Shown here piece by piece: positions 1 to 8,818 of a DNA stretch of 64,000 nt (within the stretch, counting starts at the first letter, position 1; each line of letters starts with the position of its first letter). The notes below the pieces were generated by a model. The model was not told the origin of the DNA, made no database searches, and worked only from the letters and a program-made list of their open reading frames with translations. Source of the stretch: Pseudomonadota bacterium (lineage in GTDB: Bacteria; Pseudomonadota; Gammaproteobacteria; Steroidobacterales; Steroidobacteraceae). Both the position numbers and the translations under genes were made by a program. The stretch is from positions 68,452 through 132,451 of the forward strand of contig JAEWAF010000045.1 of assembly GCA_023391815.1 (NCBI GenBank), written 5' to 3'.

Positions 1-304
1 TATCGCGGAGCGCGAAGTTCCCGGCCTGTTCCGGGGTCCTTCGTTACCGTTCGATGACGAGGCGGCCCGACAGAATACCTTCCCCGGGCGGCCCTTGGCC
101 ACCCGCCGCCCGCCGCAAGCGGTCGGTTGAGAAGCAGTCAACATGCGCGGCGTTGCAAGAGCGTCTATATTCCGCTTGTTCCGATGGGCGGGCCACGAGA
201 CCGACAGAAGATTCGGGCCGGCACGGAGCTCGAGGTTCAACACGAGGAGCAGGGGGCGGGTCCGCGCCATGGAGCGGTCGCCACAATGCACCGGGAGGAG
301 AGAT
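1..304. other. Left-edge region without a supported gene
   Basis: No frame here gives a recognisable protein. The open frames on both strands are short, Arg/Pro-rich and typical of non-coding GC-rich DNA. The last 15 bases (about 290-301) are the ribosome-binding site of the next gene. I see no tRNA, repeat or convincing promoter. Confidence 0.5.
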
Positions 305-625
305 ATGGGCAAAGCGACACAGATCGCGGCCATCTGCGCCTTTGGCGTCGTGGCGACGATAGCGACAATAGCGGTTCAGGCGGCCGAGGAGGCTGCGGCG
401 AGCACCTTCGTCACGCTCAAGCTCGAGGGCAGTTGCGACGCCCAGAACACCCGGCTGTGGCTGGTCAATTCACATACCTTCAAGACCATCGCCACCACGG
501 TGCGCTGGCGGGCCGCCGGCGGCAAGGATCTGAGCGAACAGTTCTTCCCGGGACCGAACTCGGTGCGCGAAATCGGCTGCGCCGCCGAAGCGGAAATTGT
601 CGACGCCAAGTTCGCCGACTTCTAA
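305..625 (+). CDS. Small secreted protein of unknown function
   Basis: I do not recognise this 106-residue protein. It has a hydrophobic N-terminus (about residues 5-26) ending in AQAAEE-like small residues, which looks like a Sec signal peptide. The mature part is about 80 residues with two cysteines (GSC and IGC contexts) that could form a disulfide in the periplasm. The start at 305 was chosen because a strong purine-rich Shine-Dalgarno (GGGAGGAGAG) lies just upstream; longer in-frame starts would add Arg-rich, non-protein-like sequence and hide the signal peptide. The next gene on the same strand starts about 90 bp downstream and may be co-transcribed. Confidence 0.6.
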   Translation: MGKATQIAAICAFGVVATIATIAVQAAEEAAASTFVTLKLEGSCDAQNTRLWLVNSHTFKTIATTVRWRAAGGKDLSEQFFPGPNSVREIGCAAEAEIVDAKFADF

Positions 626-713
626 CTCGCAAAATCCGCACCGTTGCGGATTCCTCGACGCGGGGCTTCACCGGACTCGAAGCGGCGGGCACGATACGGC
701 TCGTGGCCTGACG

Positions 714-1583
714 ATGGAGAGTCGAGTGCTCGAGCCCGCTCAAGACAGCATCACGCTGCCCGATGGCACGTCGCTGGTGTTTCGAACCTTCCGACCTACC
801 GACTCGCCTCGCGCGGCGGTGATCATCCCTTCCGCGATGGGCGTGGCTCAGAAGTTCTACACTCAGTTCGCGCAGTGGCTCGCCCGGCAGGGCTATCACG
901 TCACTACATTCGACTATCGCGGCATCGGTTTCTCCGCGCCTCGCTCGCTGCGTGGTTATCCGATGAATATCTTCAATTGGGCGCGACAGGACTGCGCCAC
1001 TGTGATCGATATGGTGAAGTCCGCCGTGCCGAACGTGCCACTGCACTGGATCGGTCACAGCCTCGGCGGGCAACTGATCGGTCTCATTCCCAATCGCGAT
1101 CGCATCGATCGCGTAATTACCGTCGCCACCGGCACGGGCTATTGGCTCGAGAACACCTGGCGCACGAAGTCCGTGGTGTGGTGGCTGTGGTTCATCGCCG
1201 TGCCGCTTTCGTTACGCACCGCCGGTTACTTTCCCGGCAAACGCTTGCGCAAGGTCGGCGATCTGCCGCTCGGGGTGATGCAGCAGTGGCGTCGCTGGTG
1301 TCTGAATCGCGAATACGTGGTCGGCGCCGAAGGTGAAGAAGTTCGCGCCGATTACGCCTCGGTGCGCACGCCGATGTTGTCGCTCTCGTTCACCGATGAC
1401 GAGATGATGTCGGCGAAAGGCATCAAATCGCTGCATGGGCTGTACGCGAATGCTCCCGTCGAATACCGCCGCATCGCGCCTCGCGAAGTGGGCGCGCATC
1501 GCATCGGGCACTTCGGCTTCTTCCGTCCACAGTTCGAACAAACGCTTTGGCCGCTCGTGCCGCAATGGCTGAGCGTGCGTTGA
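714..1583 (+). CDS. Alpha/beta hydrolase, probably cytoplasmic
   Basis: A 289-residue alpha/beta-hydrolase-fold protein with no signal peptide. The nucleophile elbow GHSLGG places the catalytic serine near residue 116. The late acid is probably in FTDDE and the histidine in RIGHFGF near the C-terminus. An early DYRGIGFS segment fits the strand/loop before the nucleophile. The substrate cannot be read from sequence; the family includes esterases and lipases. The start at 714 (MESRV) begins just before the conserved fold. A more upstream frame start would overlap the preceding gene and add low-complexity residues. It stands alone upstream of a 445-bp gap. Confidence 0.8.
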   Translation: MESRVLEPAQDSITLPDGTSLVFRTFRPTDSPRAAVIIPSAMGVAQKFYTQFAQWLARQGYHVTTFDYRGIGFSAPRSLRGYPMNIFNWARQDCATVIDMVKSAVPNVPLHWIGHSLGGQLIGLIPNRDRIDRVITVATGTGYWLENTWRTKSVVWWLWFIAVPLSLRTAGYFPGKRLRKVGDLPLGVMQQWRRWCLNREYVVGAEGEEVRADYASVRTPMLSLSFTDDEMMSAKGIKSLHGLYANAPVEYRRIAPREVGAHRIGHFGFFRPQFEQTLWPLVPQWLSVR

Positions 1584-2028
1584 GTTCGTTTGGTTCAGAG
1601 TGGGAGAAAAAAATAGCGTGCGCGAGGTTCATCACATCGCGCACGCCTGCATCCGAGATGGCTCAGGGGGATAATTGACCATCGTCGTAAGCACGTTAAA
1701 ACCGAAGAGACTCGCGTCCTGAAGACGCTCGGTTCATAAATGCAGGAGCCGTGCCAGCTCTCAGTCGCGCGCCAGTGGCGGAAAACAAGGGGTTTCATGC
1801 GCCTGAATCGGCTTGGATGCACTCGTGATGTGCATGGGAGCGCAACCACGCGACGAGGTGGTGCGGGGGAACGCGCCTGTCATCGAATCACGACGTGGCG
1901 GGTTGTGGATAGCGGAGGTCGTTTTCCGGATACCTTAAGGCGTGCGTGCTATTGGATAGGCCCATCGTGAGCGGGTCAGATTGACGCTCGATGTCGTGCT
2001 CGGGCCCGAACAAGAAAAGGAACAGAAC
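1584..2028. other. Intergenic gap between hydrolase and M19-like gene
   Basis: This 445-bp stretch holds no convincing gene. It contains a perfect 10-bp inverted repeat next to an A7 run (annotated separately), and the GAAAAGGAA ribosome-binding site of the downstream gene near 2013-2021. The promoter of the M19-like gene should lie here, but I cannot point to a good -35/-10 pair. Confidence 0.5.
1607..1646 (-). terminator. Perfect 10-bp hairpin with A7/T7 run
   Basis: Arms GCGTGCGCGA (1616-1625) and TCGCGCACGC (1637-1646) pair perfectly around an 11-nt loop. The A7 run at 1607-1613 gives a T7 tract after the stem when read on the minus strand, so the signal is a minus-strand intrinsic terminator by geometry. 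No minus-strand gene lies upstream of it nearby. It may instead stop antisense transcription into the hydrolase gene or act weakly on the plus strand. Confidence 0.55.
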
Positions 2029-3180
2029 ATGGTGAATCGTCGTGAGGTGCTGGCGAGCGGCCTGGCGCTTGCAACCTTGGGAGCGAGCGGCGCGAGAGCC
2101 GCGTCCAGCGGCTTCTCAAATTCAGATTACGCCCGAGCCATCGTGATCGACGGCCAAGGGGCAATCGCAGATCCGTACGGTAAGCCCGGTGATGTTCGTC
2201 TCTCTGCGCGTGCGCTGGCCGAGATTCGCGCGTCGGGGCAGACGGCCTGCAGCGCGACGGTCAGCGCGGTTGGTAATTCGTTGGATGCGTGGGACGAGAC
2301 GATCAGGAACATCGCCTCGTCCGACCAGATGTTGCGCGAGAATTCGGATATCGCGGTGAAGGCGCTCAGCGCTGCCGATATTCGCCGTGCCAAGGCCGAA
2401 CGCAGACTGGCTGTCGTCTACAACACGCAGGACACGTCGATGATTGGCCCCGAGCTCGACCGGATCGCGGTCTTGAAGGGCCTGGGCGTGCGAGCGATCC
2501 AGCTCACCTATAACAATCGCAACTTATCCGGGGACGGCTGCCTGGAGCCCGGTAATGCCGGTCTGTCCAAGCTCGGCCGCGCCACCATCGCTCGGATCGA
2601 GCAGGAGAAGTTGCTGCTCGATCTTTCTCACTCTGGCCCGCGCACCGTGGCGGAAGCTCTCGCCGCTTCGACTCGGCCCTCGACCATCAGCCATACCGGC
2701 TGCCGAGCGCTGAATGACACCCCACGCAATCAATGGGACGCCGAGCTGAAAGCTTGCGCTGACAAGGGCGGTGTGGTCGGCATCTATTGGATGCCGTTTC
2801 TGGTCGCCTCGGGCAAACCGACGGGCGCCGATCTGGTGGCCCACATGGAACATGCGGTGCAGGTCTGTGGGGAAGATCATGTGGCGATCGGCACCGACGG
2901 CATCCTCCATAAAACTGTCATCGACGATCGTGCACGCGCCGAACAGAAGAAGTTCTTCGACGATCGAGCCGCGCGCGGCATCGCTGCTCCTGGCGAGGGG
3001 CCGGACATATTCAACATCGTCGCCGAATGGGACGATCATCTGCGCTTCCGCCACCTCGCCGACGGTCTCGCCCGCGCCGGCTGGAGCAGCGCGAGGATCG
3101 AGAAGGTGCTTGGAGGCAATCTGCTGCGACTGTATGGCGAGGTGTGGGGAGATCTGGATGTTCCCGCTTCGGCGGAATGA
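2029..3180 (+). CDS. Tat-exported M19 (membrane dipeptidase)-like protein
   Basis: A 383-residue protein of the renal/membrane dipeptidase superfamily (M19). The N-terminus (MVNRREVLAS, then a hydrophobic run to about residue 24) is a twin-arginine signal, so it acts in the periplasm. Conserved M19 blocks are DLSHSG (His201), ISHTG (His222) and GTDG near the C-terminal third. The canonical first metal site is not there: the usual HxD after ID-G is Gln43/Ala45, and the bridging Glu is Gln134. Dipeptidase activity is therefore doubtful. The start at 2029 follows a GAAAAGGAA ribosome-binding site. A paralogue with the same substitutions lies at 37366-38508. Confidence 0.8.
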   Translation: MVNRREVLASGLALATLGASGARAASSGFSNSDYARAIVIDGQGAIADPYGKPGDVRLSARALAEIRASGQTACSATVSAVGNSLDAWDETIRNIASSDQMLRENSDIAVKALSAADIRRAKAERRLAVVYNTQDTSMIGPELDRIAVLKGLGVRAIQLTYNNRNLSGDGCLEPGNAGLSKLGRATIARIEQEKLLLDLSHSGPRTVAEALAASTRPSTISHTGCRALNDTPRNQWDAELKACADKGGVVGIYWMPFLVASGKPTGADLVAHMEHAVQVCGEDHVAIGTDGILHKTVIDDRARAEQKKFFDDRAARGIAAPGEGPDIFNIVAEWDDHLRFRHLADGLARAGWSSARIEKVLGGNLLRLYGEVWGDLDVPASAE

Positions 3181-3192
3181 TCCAGGCTCCGG

Positions 3193-5925
3193 TCACCGAC
3201 CCTTAGTGGTGTTCAATACAATCGTCGCTCCCTCCAGGCTCGCCGAGGCCGCTTTCACCGTGATCTTTCCTGCTTGATCCGGCTTGCCGCGCACGATCAC
3301 CAACGCCAGCCCATTGAACGCGTCGCGAACTGGCGCTTGAAACGGCACGAAGCTGGTGGGATCGCCGTTGTCGGTTGCAACGATTTCACCCGGCCCCTCG
3401 ACAGTGAAGCGGATGGAGTTGTTCGCGGTCGGCGCGGGCAGGCCGTTATTGTCGAGCACGCGAACGGTGACGAACGACAGGTCGAGACCGTCGGCCTGGA
3501 TGCGCGAGCGGTCGGCGCTGAGCTCGAGCTTCGCTGGCGGACCAGCCGTGCGCACGGACGCCGTCGCCCATTCCTTGCCGTCCTTGTAACTCACGGCTCG
3601 CAGTTCGCCGGGTTCGTAAGTCACATAGTCCCAGCGCAGCCGATATTCGTAAGCCGCGCGCTTCTTCCGGCCTTGTGACTTGCCATTGACGAACAGCTCC
3701 GCCTCGTCGCCGGAAGTGATCAAATGCACCGGCGTGACTTCGCCTTCACGGCCCGGCCAGGTCCAATGCGGCAGCAAGTGAGCGAGCGGCAGCTCCGGCC
3801 GCCAGCGAGCTTGATACAGGTAGAAACGATCTTTCTTGAAGCCGGCCAGATCGATGATGCCGGAGTACGAGCTGCGCGATGAGTAGTAAGGCGTCGGCTC
3901 GCCGAGATAGTCCCAGCCGGTCCAGACAAACTCGCCGGCAACATAGGGATGTTGGTCCTGTGCGGCGAAGGCGCGGTCGGCGGAGGAGCCGAAGTCAGCC
4001 GCGAACAATTCATAAGCGCTGACCTGCCGAGTCTTCGGATCGCCGCCGGATCCTGGACGCACCGGTCCGCTGATAGTGCCTGGCACAGGGAACTGATACT
4101 CACCACGAGTGCTGAGCGCCGACGCGCTCTCGCTGCTAAGAATGACCTTATCGGGGAAGCGCTCACGGAACGCCGGGAACTGACCGGGCAAGCTGCGAAT
4201 GCCGGCGCCTTGATAGTTGAGGCTGATGACGTCGACGGCCGCGGGCAGTGGCATCTCCGGCTTCGCCCAGTTCATCGCCGTTGTCGCAAGCCGCGTCGGA
4301 TCTTCTTCACGAACGATGCCGACCAGCTTCGTCGCAATGGCGGCGCCTGGCTCGCCGGTGTATTGCTCGCCGACCTCGTTGCCGACGCTCCACAGGATCA
4401 CCGACGGATGATTCCGATCCCGACGCAGCATCGAGCGCAGATCCTGCTCGTGCCAGTCCGGGAAGATCAGATGAAAGTCGAGCGGCGTTTTCTTCCGCTC
4501 CCACACGTCGAACACTTCGTCCATCACCAGGATGCCCATGCGATCGGTCAGCTCGAGCAGCTCCGGCGCGGGTGGGTTGTGACTCATGCGCACGGCGTTC
4601 GCGCCCATGTCCTGGAGCATTTCCAACTGACGCTCGGCCGCGCGCACGTTGAAGGCGGCGCCAAGCGCGCCGAGATCGTGATGATTGTTGACCCCGTTGA
4701 GCGGGATGCGCTCGTCGTTCACATACACGCCGGTATTCGGGTCCAGACGCAGCGAGCGAATGCCGAAGCGGGTTTCATAGCGATCGAGTGGCTTGCCACC
4801 GCGGGAGAGGGTCGTCACGGCGACGTAACGATTCGGCGTTTGTGTTGGCCGCGGTCCCCACAGCCGTGGGTTCGCAAGCGTTGCCGAGCCTTTCAATTGC
4901 GTGCTTTCGCCGGCCGCCACACGGGCATTTTCATGCTTGATCCTCGCGACGACACCGCCGCTGCGCTTGCCATCGCCGTCCAGGGCATAAATGTCCGTCG
5001 AAATGTCGACCGATGTCTCGGCCTTCGAATCGTTGTCGACAGTCACAGCCACATCGATCGTCGCCGCTGCTTTCGAAACCTGCGGTGTCGTGACCTGCGT
5101 GCCCCAATGGCCCACATGCACGCGATTCGTCTTGGTCAACCAAACATTGCGATACAGGCCGCCGCCCGGATACCAGCGCGCCGAGTGCGGAGGATTGTCG
5201 AGTCGAACGACCAGTTGATTCGAGCCGCCGAAACTCACATGGGGCGTGAGATCGAGGCGGAACGAGTTGTAACCGTACGGCCAACCGCCGACGAGCTTGC
5301 CATTGAGCCACACGGTTGCGTACGACATGGCGCCATCGATATCGAGAAAGATTGAACGATCGCGGTCGCTCGCCGGAATCTCGAGTTGCTTTCGATACCA
5401 GCCGATGCCCCAGCTGGGCAGTCGGCCCATGCCGCCGTACGGGCCTTCGGCGATGAAAGGCCCGGTGATCGCCCAGTCGTGCGGCAACGTGACGCTACGC
5501 CAGGTGCTGTCGTCGAAGCTCGCCTGCACATAGGAAACATTGCCGCCCGGATCGCCGGCCGGGCGCTGATATCGGCGAGCGGGATCGCCGATGAAGGCAT
5601 TGCCCGACGGCATGATCCAGGGCTTGAGCGTCTGCTGATTGGCCGCCGCGACCTTGGCCGCTTCTTCGGGTTTCGCGTCCGCCGCTTTGCCGTCTTCAGT
5701 CAGCGTGACGACGGGGCGCACGTCGTACATCAGCGGCGCTGTGAGCCCTGCCGGATCGCCCATCTGAAAGCGCCATCCGGCATTGATCGAAATGCGCTCT
5801 CCCGGCGCGACGGTCTGAGCTGTGACCAGCACCGGCGCAACCAGGGGCAGAGCGCAGATCAGCGCGTTACGCCAGTTCAGCAACGGGCGGCCCTCGGCGC
5901 CGCGAGGGCGGAAAGAATTTCGCAT
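3193..5925 (-). CDS. Secreted glycoside hydrolase family 2 (beta-galactosidase-like)
   Basis: A 910-residue GH2 enzyme with a signal peptide (hydrophobic about 20-36, ending VTAQ). Order: sugar-binding jelly-roll about 130-270, Ig-like domain about 275-390, TIM barrel about 395-700, a DUF4982-type domain, and a C-terminal Ig-like domain that reads like the GH2 C-terminal module. The acid/base Glu is about 517 in SVGNEV, and the nucleophile is probably Glu599 in SSESAS. It should release a sugar from the non-reducing end of an oligo- or polysaccharide in the periplasm; galactosidase versus glucuronidase cannot be decided. The start at 5925 keeps the signal peptide near the N-terminus. It diverges from the esterase gene at 6054, and no sugar transporter is adjacent. 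Confidence 0.87.
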   Translation of the reverse strand: MRNSFRPRGAEGRPLLNWRNALICALPLVAPVLVTAQTVAPGERISINAGWRFQMGDPAGLTAPLMYDVRPVVTLTEDGKAADAKPEEAAKVAAANQQTLKPWIMPSGNAFIGDPARRYQRPAGDPGGNVSYVQASFDDSTWRSVTLPHDWAITGPFIAEGPYGGMGRLPSWGIGWYRKQLEIPASDRDRSIFLDIDGAMSYATVWLNGKLVGGWPYGYNSFRLDLTPHVSFGGSNQLVVRLDNPPHSARWYPGGGLYRNVWLTKTNRVHVGHWGTQVTTPQVSKAAATIDVAVTVDNDSKAETSVDISTDIYALDGDGKRSGGVVARIKHENARVAAGESTQLKGSATLANPRLWGPRPTQTPNRYVAVTTLSRGGKPLDRYETRFGIRSLRLDPNTGVYVNDERIPLNGVNNHHDLGALGAAFNVRAAERQLEMLQDMGANAVRMSHNPPAPELLELTDRMGILVMDEVFDVWERKKTPLDFHLIFPDWHEQDLRSMLRRDRNHPSVILWSVGNEVGEQYTGEPGAAIATKLVGIVREEDPTRLATTAMNWAKPEMPLPAAVDVISLNYQGAGIRSLPGQFPAFRERFPDKVILSSESASALSTRGEYQFPVPGTISGPVRPGSGGDPKTRQVSAYELFAADFGSSADRAFAAQDQHPYVAGEFVWTGWDYLGEPTPYYSSRSSYSGIIDLAGFKKDRFYLYQARWRPELPLAHLLPHWTWPGREGEVTPVHLITSGDEAELFVNGKSQGRKKRAAYEYRLRWDYVTYEPGELRAVSYKDGKEWATASVRTAGPPAKLELSADRSRIQADGLDLSFVTVRVLDNNGLPAPTANNSIRFTVEGPGEIVATDNGDPTSFVPFQAPVRDAFNGLALVIVRGKPDQAGKITVKAASASLEGATIVLNTTKGR

Positions 5926-5954
5926 CGATGGATCCCTGCAAGGACAACTCGGCA

Positions 5955-6005
5955 CACGCGGTAGCCGTCCAGTCATTATGTCAGACAATTGAACGGCCGT
6001 CTAAA
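5955..6005 (-). promoter_or_regulatory. Possible promoter with TGTC-N-GACA palindrome
   Basis: In the divergent gap before the GH2 gene, TGTCAGACA (5979-5987) is a symmetric site of the TGTCnGACA type used by many GntR-family regulators. On the minus strand it sits beside a plausible -10 (CATAAT) with TTAGAC about 18 bp upstream. Both assignments are by eye only, and no GntR gene is in the window. Confidence 0.25.
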
Positions 6006-6053
6006 CCCTGGAAACTGCGGCATACTTCGGTCGCGACCGCTGGAGGAGAGTGA

Positions 6054-6908
6054 ATGATTCGTCGGTGTGTGTTGTTGATCGGGATGTGGTGCCTGCTGTC
6101 GGGCTCCGTCTCGCTGGCGGACGAGGCGGTCCCCAAGCTCGAGTACGGCATCGAGAACAACATCGGCTACTACGACGCCGCGCTGTCCGCGCGAGCCGAT
6201 CAATATCAGAAAGAGCAGAGCAAGCTGGATGTTTACTATCCGAAGGGCGCGAAGGGCTTCGCCACCCTCGTATGGTTTCACGGCGGCGGATTGACGGGTG
6301 GCAGTCGTTACTTCCCCGATCTGAAGGATCAAGGCATCGCGCTCATCGCCGCGAGCTATCGGCTTGCCCCGAAGGCTCAGCCGCCCGCCTACCTGGAAGA
6401 TGCCGCGGCCGCGGTGGCGTGGACGCTTAGAAACATTGCTCAATACGGTGGCGATCCGAACAAGGTGTTCGTCGCCGGCCATTCCGCCGGCGCCTATCTC
6501 GCGACGATGATCGCGATGGATCCAAAATGGCTCGCCGCGCACAAGCTGTCGAACAAGTCATTGGCGGGCGTGATGGCCGTCAGCGGCCAGATGACGACGC
6601 ATTTCACCGTCAAAAAACAACGCGGCGACACCGCCCCGCAGCTGCGCCCTATCATCGACGAATACGCGCCGCTGTATCACGCCGCTAACGAGTTCCCGCC
6701 GATCTGCATGATCGTGGGCGGGCGCGATCTCGAATTCAAATCGCGCGTGGAAGAGAACGAGCTGATGGCGATCACCTTGCGCAACCTGGGGCACAAGCAG
6801 GTGGAATTCTACGAAATGGCCGGACTGGATCACGGCACCGTCGAGCAAGGCGCGATGATCGTCATGCGCGGATTCATGCAGCGGACACTGCAGGCAACGG
6901 CGAAATAG
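6054..6908 (+). CDS. Secreted alpha/beta hydrolase (carboxylesterase/BD-FAE type)
   Basis: A 284-residue esterase with an N-terminal signal peptide (hydrophobic 5-22, SLADEA cleavage region). It has the oxyanion-hole motif HGGG (about 76-79) and nucleophile elbow GHSAG with Ser144. The acid is probably in GGRDLEF and the histidine in LDHGT. This HGGG/GxSxG layout is that of hormone-sensitive-lipase-like and acyl-esterase families, acting on small acyl or aryl esters in the periplasm. GGAGGAG lies about 5 bp before the ATG. Its last 35 bp overlap the 3' end of the convergent LysR gene. Divergence from the GH2 gene would suit deacylation of sugars, but that link is inference. Confidence 0.82.
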   Translation: MIRRCVLLIGMWCLLSGSVSLADEAVPKLEYGIENNIGYYDAALSARADQYQKEQSKLDVYYPKGAKGFATLVWFHGGGLTGGSRYFPDLKDQGIALIAASYRLAPKAQPPAYLEDAAAAVAWTLRNIAQYGGDPNKVFVAGHSAGAYLATMIAMDPKWLAAHKLSNKSLAGVMAVSGQMTTHFTVKKQRGDTAPQLRPIIDEYAPLYHAANEFPPICMIVGGRDLEFKSRVEENELMAITLRNLGHKQVEFYEMAGLDHGTVEQGAMIVMRGFMQRTLQATAK

Positions 6909-7755
6909 CCGCGAGCAATATATCGATAGTAGCGTCGACCACGCGCGGGCGCCGATCGCGGGCATACAGTCCATATTGGACGGTGAGTGGATCCGGAACA
7001 TCGTCCGACGCAGCCATCGTCCGCATCGTTTCTGCGCGAATCGCTTCCGGTGGTAGCAAACCGATTCCCAGCCCGTTCTCGATGGCGGCTTGCAAGCCCA
7101 TCACGCTCTGGCTCGTGAACGTAATCCGGTGCTCGCGCCCCGTCGCCGCGAGCGCTTCGATCATTCGTCGACGCCACAGACACGGCGCCCCGAACGCGAC
7201 CAGATCGAGCGGGCGACCGGGCTGCTGCAGGTAGTCGATCGCGCTGACCCATTGCAGCTGGACATTCCATGTGACCATCGCGTCGGCAGTGCCCACCGCC
7301 GACGTCGGCGCAATCATGATGTCCATTGTGTTCTCTTCCCATGACCGCCCCAGCGCCGTGCTGTGTTCGATCACCACATCGAGTTGAACGTCGGGATGCA
7401 TGCGGTGCAGGCGGCCGAGCGCGACGGGCAAGGCAGAGTGGGCGATCTCTTCGGCAAGACCGATCCGCACGCTGCCGCTGACAGCGTTTTCACGTAGCCG
7501 CGCATGAGCTTCGTCGCTCAATGCGAGGATACGGGTGGCGTAGCCAAGGAATATCTCTCCTTCAGCCGTGGGCACGACACCGCGCCCCGTGCGCTGAAAC
7601 AAGTGACGTTCGAGCAGGCTCTCCAGGCGGCGCATTTGCATGCTCAACGCGGATTGAGTGCGACCGGTCTGCGCGGCGACTTTGCTCAGACTGCCTTGCC
7701 TGCAGACCGCGACGAAAGTGCGCAGCAGGTCGAGGCCGATTTGCTCGGATATCAT
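6874..7755 (-). CDS. LysR-type transcriptional regulator
   Basis: A 293-residue LysR-family regulator. The N-terminal winged helix-turn-helix (about 5-65) has the usual LLRTFVAV, LSKVAAQTGRTQSALS and LFQRTGRGV pattern, and the rest is a periplasmic-binding-protein-like co-inducer domain. The start at 7755 (MISEQ) places the HTH at the usual distance from the N-terminus; a start further upstream would add about 31 unlikely residues. It is divergent from the quinone reductase gene, with a 91-bp gap holding a 9-bp inverted repeat, the classic arrangement for a LysR regulator controlling its neighbour and itself. Its stop overlaps the end of the esterase gene. Confidence 0.9.
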   Translation of the reverse strand: MISEQIGLDLLRTFVAVCRQGSLSKVAAQTGRTQSALSMQMRRLESLLERHLFQRTGRGVVPTAEGEIFLGYATRILALSDEAHARLRENAVSGSVRIGLAEEIAHSALPVALGRLHRMHPDVQLDVVIEHSTALGRSWEENTMDIMIAPTSAVGTADAMVTWNVQLQWVSAIDYLQQPGRPLDLVAFGAPCLWRRRMIEALAATGREHRITFTSQSVMGLQAAIENGLGIGLLPPEAIRAETMRTMAASDDVPDPLTVQYGLYARDRRPRVVDATIDILLAAISPLPAVSAA

Positions 7756-7775
7756 TTTCGTTGAACTCAGATGTT

Positions 7776-7805
7776 GCCGATACCAGCCTACGCGAAGGTA
7801 TCGGC
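7776..7805. promoter_or_regulatory. Inverted repeat, probable LysR operator
   Basis: GCCGATACC (7776-7784) and GGTATCGGC (7797-7805) form a perfect 9-bp inverted repeat with a 12-bp spacer in the middle of the divergent lysR/qorA intergenic region. It is not a standard T-N11-A box. Location and symmetry make it the best candidate for regulator binding. Confidence 0.45.
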
Positions 7806-7846
7806 CGTCGCTATCTTCCTCTTCCGTTGCCAGAGGAAAGACATTC

Positions 7847-8818
7847 ATGAAAGCGATCAGAGTTCATCGGCATGGCGGGCCGGAAGTGCTGGTTCATGAG
7901 GACGTGCCGATAGGTGCGCCCGGGCCGGGCGAGGTTCGCGTGCGCAATCGGGCCATCGGACTGAATTACGTCGATATCTATTTCCGCTCCGGCGTCTATG
8001 CGCCGCCGAACCTGCCGTTCATTCCCGGCAATGAAGGCGCGGGTGAGGTCGTTGCCGTCGGTGCGGGCGTGAACGAATTCAAGCCGGGCGATCGGGTCGC
8101 ATATGTCGAAACGTTGGGTGCATATGCCGAGGAGCGTATCGTGCCGGCGCATTTCGTCGTGCCTCTGCCGAACGCCATCGATTTCGAAACCGGCGCGGCG
8201 ATGATGTTGAAGGGGCTGACCGCGCAGTATCTGTTGCGACGGACATTTAGAGTCCAGCCGGGTCACAGAGTACTGGTGCACGCTGCGGCCGGCGGTGTGG
8301 GCCTCATGTTGACGCAATGGGCGAAGCATCTGGGCGCGACGGTGATCGGCACAGTGGGGTCGGCCGACAAAGCCGAGCTGGTCAGAGCGAGCGGCGCGGA
8401 TCACGTGATCGAGTATCGAAAGGAGGATTTCGCCGCGCGGGTCAAAGAGATCACGAACGGGCAGGGCGTGCACGTCGTTTACGACGGCGTCGGCAAGGCC
8501 ACTTTTCACGGTTCGCTGGATAGCCTCCGACCGCTAGGCTATTTCGTCAGCTACGGTTCGGCATCCGGCGCCATCGAGCCATTCGACATCATGCTCCTGA
8601 TGCAGAAGGGCTCGCTGTTCGCGACGTGGCAGTTGCTATTTACTCACCTGGCGCAGCGCGAAGATGTGCTCGCGATGAGCGAGGAATTGTTCGAGGTGGT
8701 GACAAAAGGAGTTGTGAAAGTGCCCGTCCACTCGCGGATGCCGCTGGCGCAGGTGGCTGAAGCTCATCGCCGGCTGGAGTCGCGAGAAACCACCGGCGCG
8801 ACAGTGTTGCTTCCCTGA
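7847..8818 (+). CDS. qorA: NADPH:quinone oxidoreductase, zinc-independent MDR family
   Basis: A 323-residue medium-chain dehydrogenase/reductase that resembles E. coli QorA along its length (family length about 325). The GroES-like domain is about 1-125 and contains GNEGAGEV. The Rossmann domain has the nucleotide-binding motif AAAGGVG (146-152). The zinc-ligand pattern of alcohol dehydrogenases is absent, as in quinone reductases. It reduces quinones, probably one electron at a time, with NADPH in the cytoplasm. AGAGGAAAG lies just before the ATG. It is divergent from a LysR regulator that probably controls it. Its stop codon directly abuts that of the convergent DNA glycosylase. Confidence 0.9.
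   Translation: MKAIRVHRHGGPEVLVHEDVPIGAPGPGEVRVRNRAIGLNYVDIYFRSGVYAPPNLPFIPGNEGAGEVVAVGAGVNEFKPGDRVAYVETLGAYAEERIVPAHFVVPLPNAIDFETGAAMMLKGLTAQYLLRRTFRVQPGHRVLVHAAAGGVGLMLTQWAKHLGATVIGTVGSADKAELVRASGADHVIEYRKEDFAARVKEITNGQGVHVVYDGVGKATFHGSLDSLRPLGYFVSYGSASGAIEPFDIMLLMQKGSLFATWQLLFTHLAQREDVLAMSEELFEVVTKGVVKVPVHSRMPLAQVAEAHRRLESRETTGATVLLP

Noticed and set aside
1..286. Genes at the left edge on either strand
   Set aside because: Short, Arg/Pro-rich frames with no domain, ribosome-binding site or conservation clue.
3949..5355. Long plus-strand open frame inside the GH2 gene
   Set aside because: Composition is Arg/Ala/His-rich and the GH2 frame on the other strand is certain.
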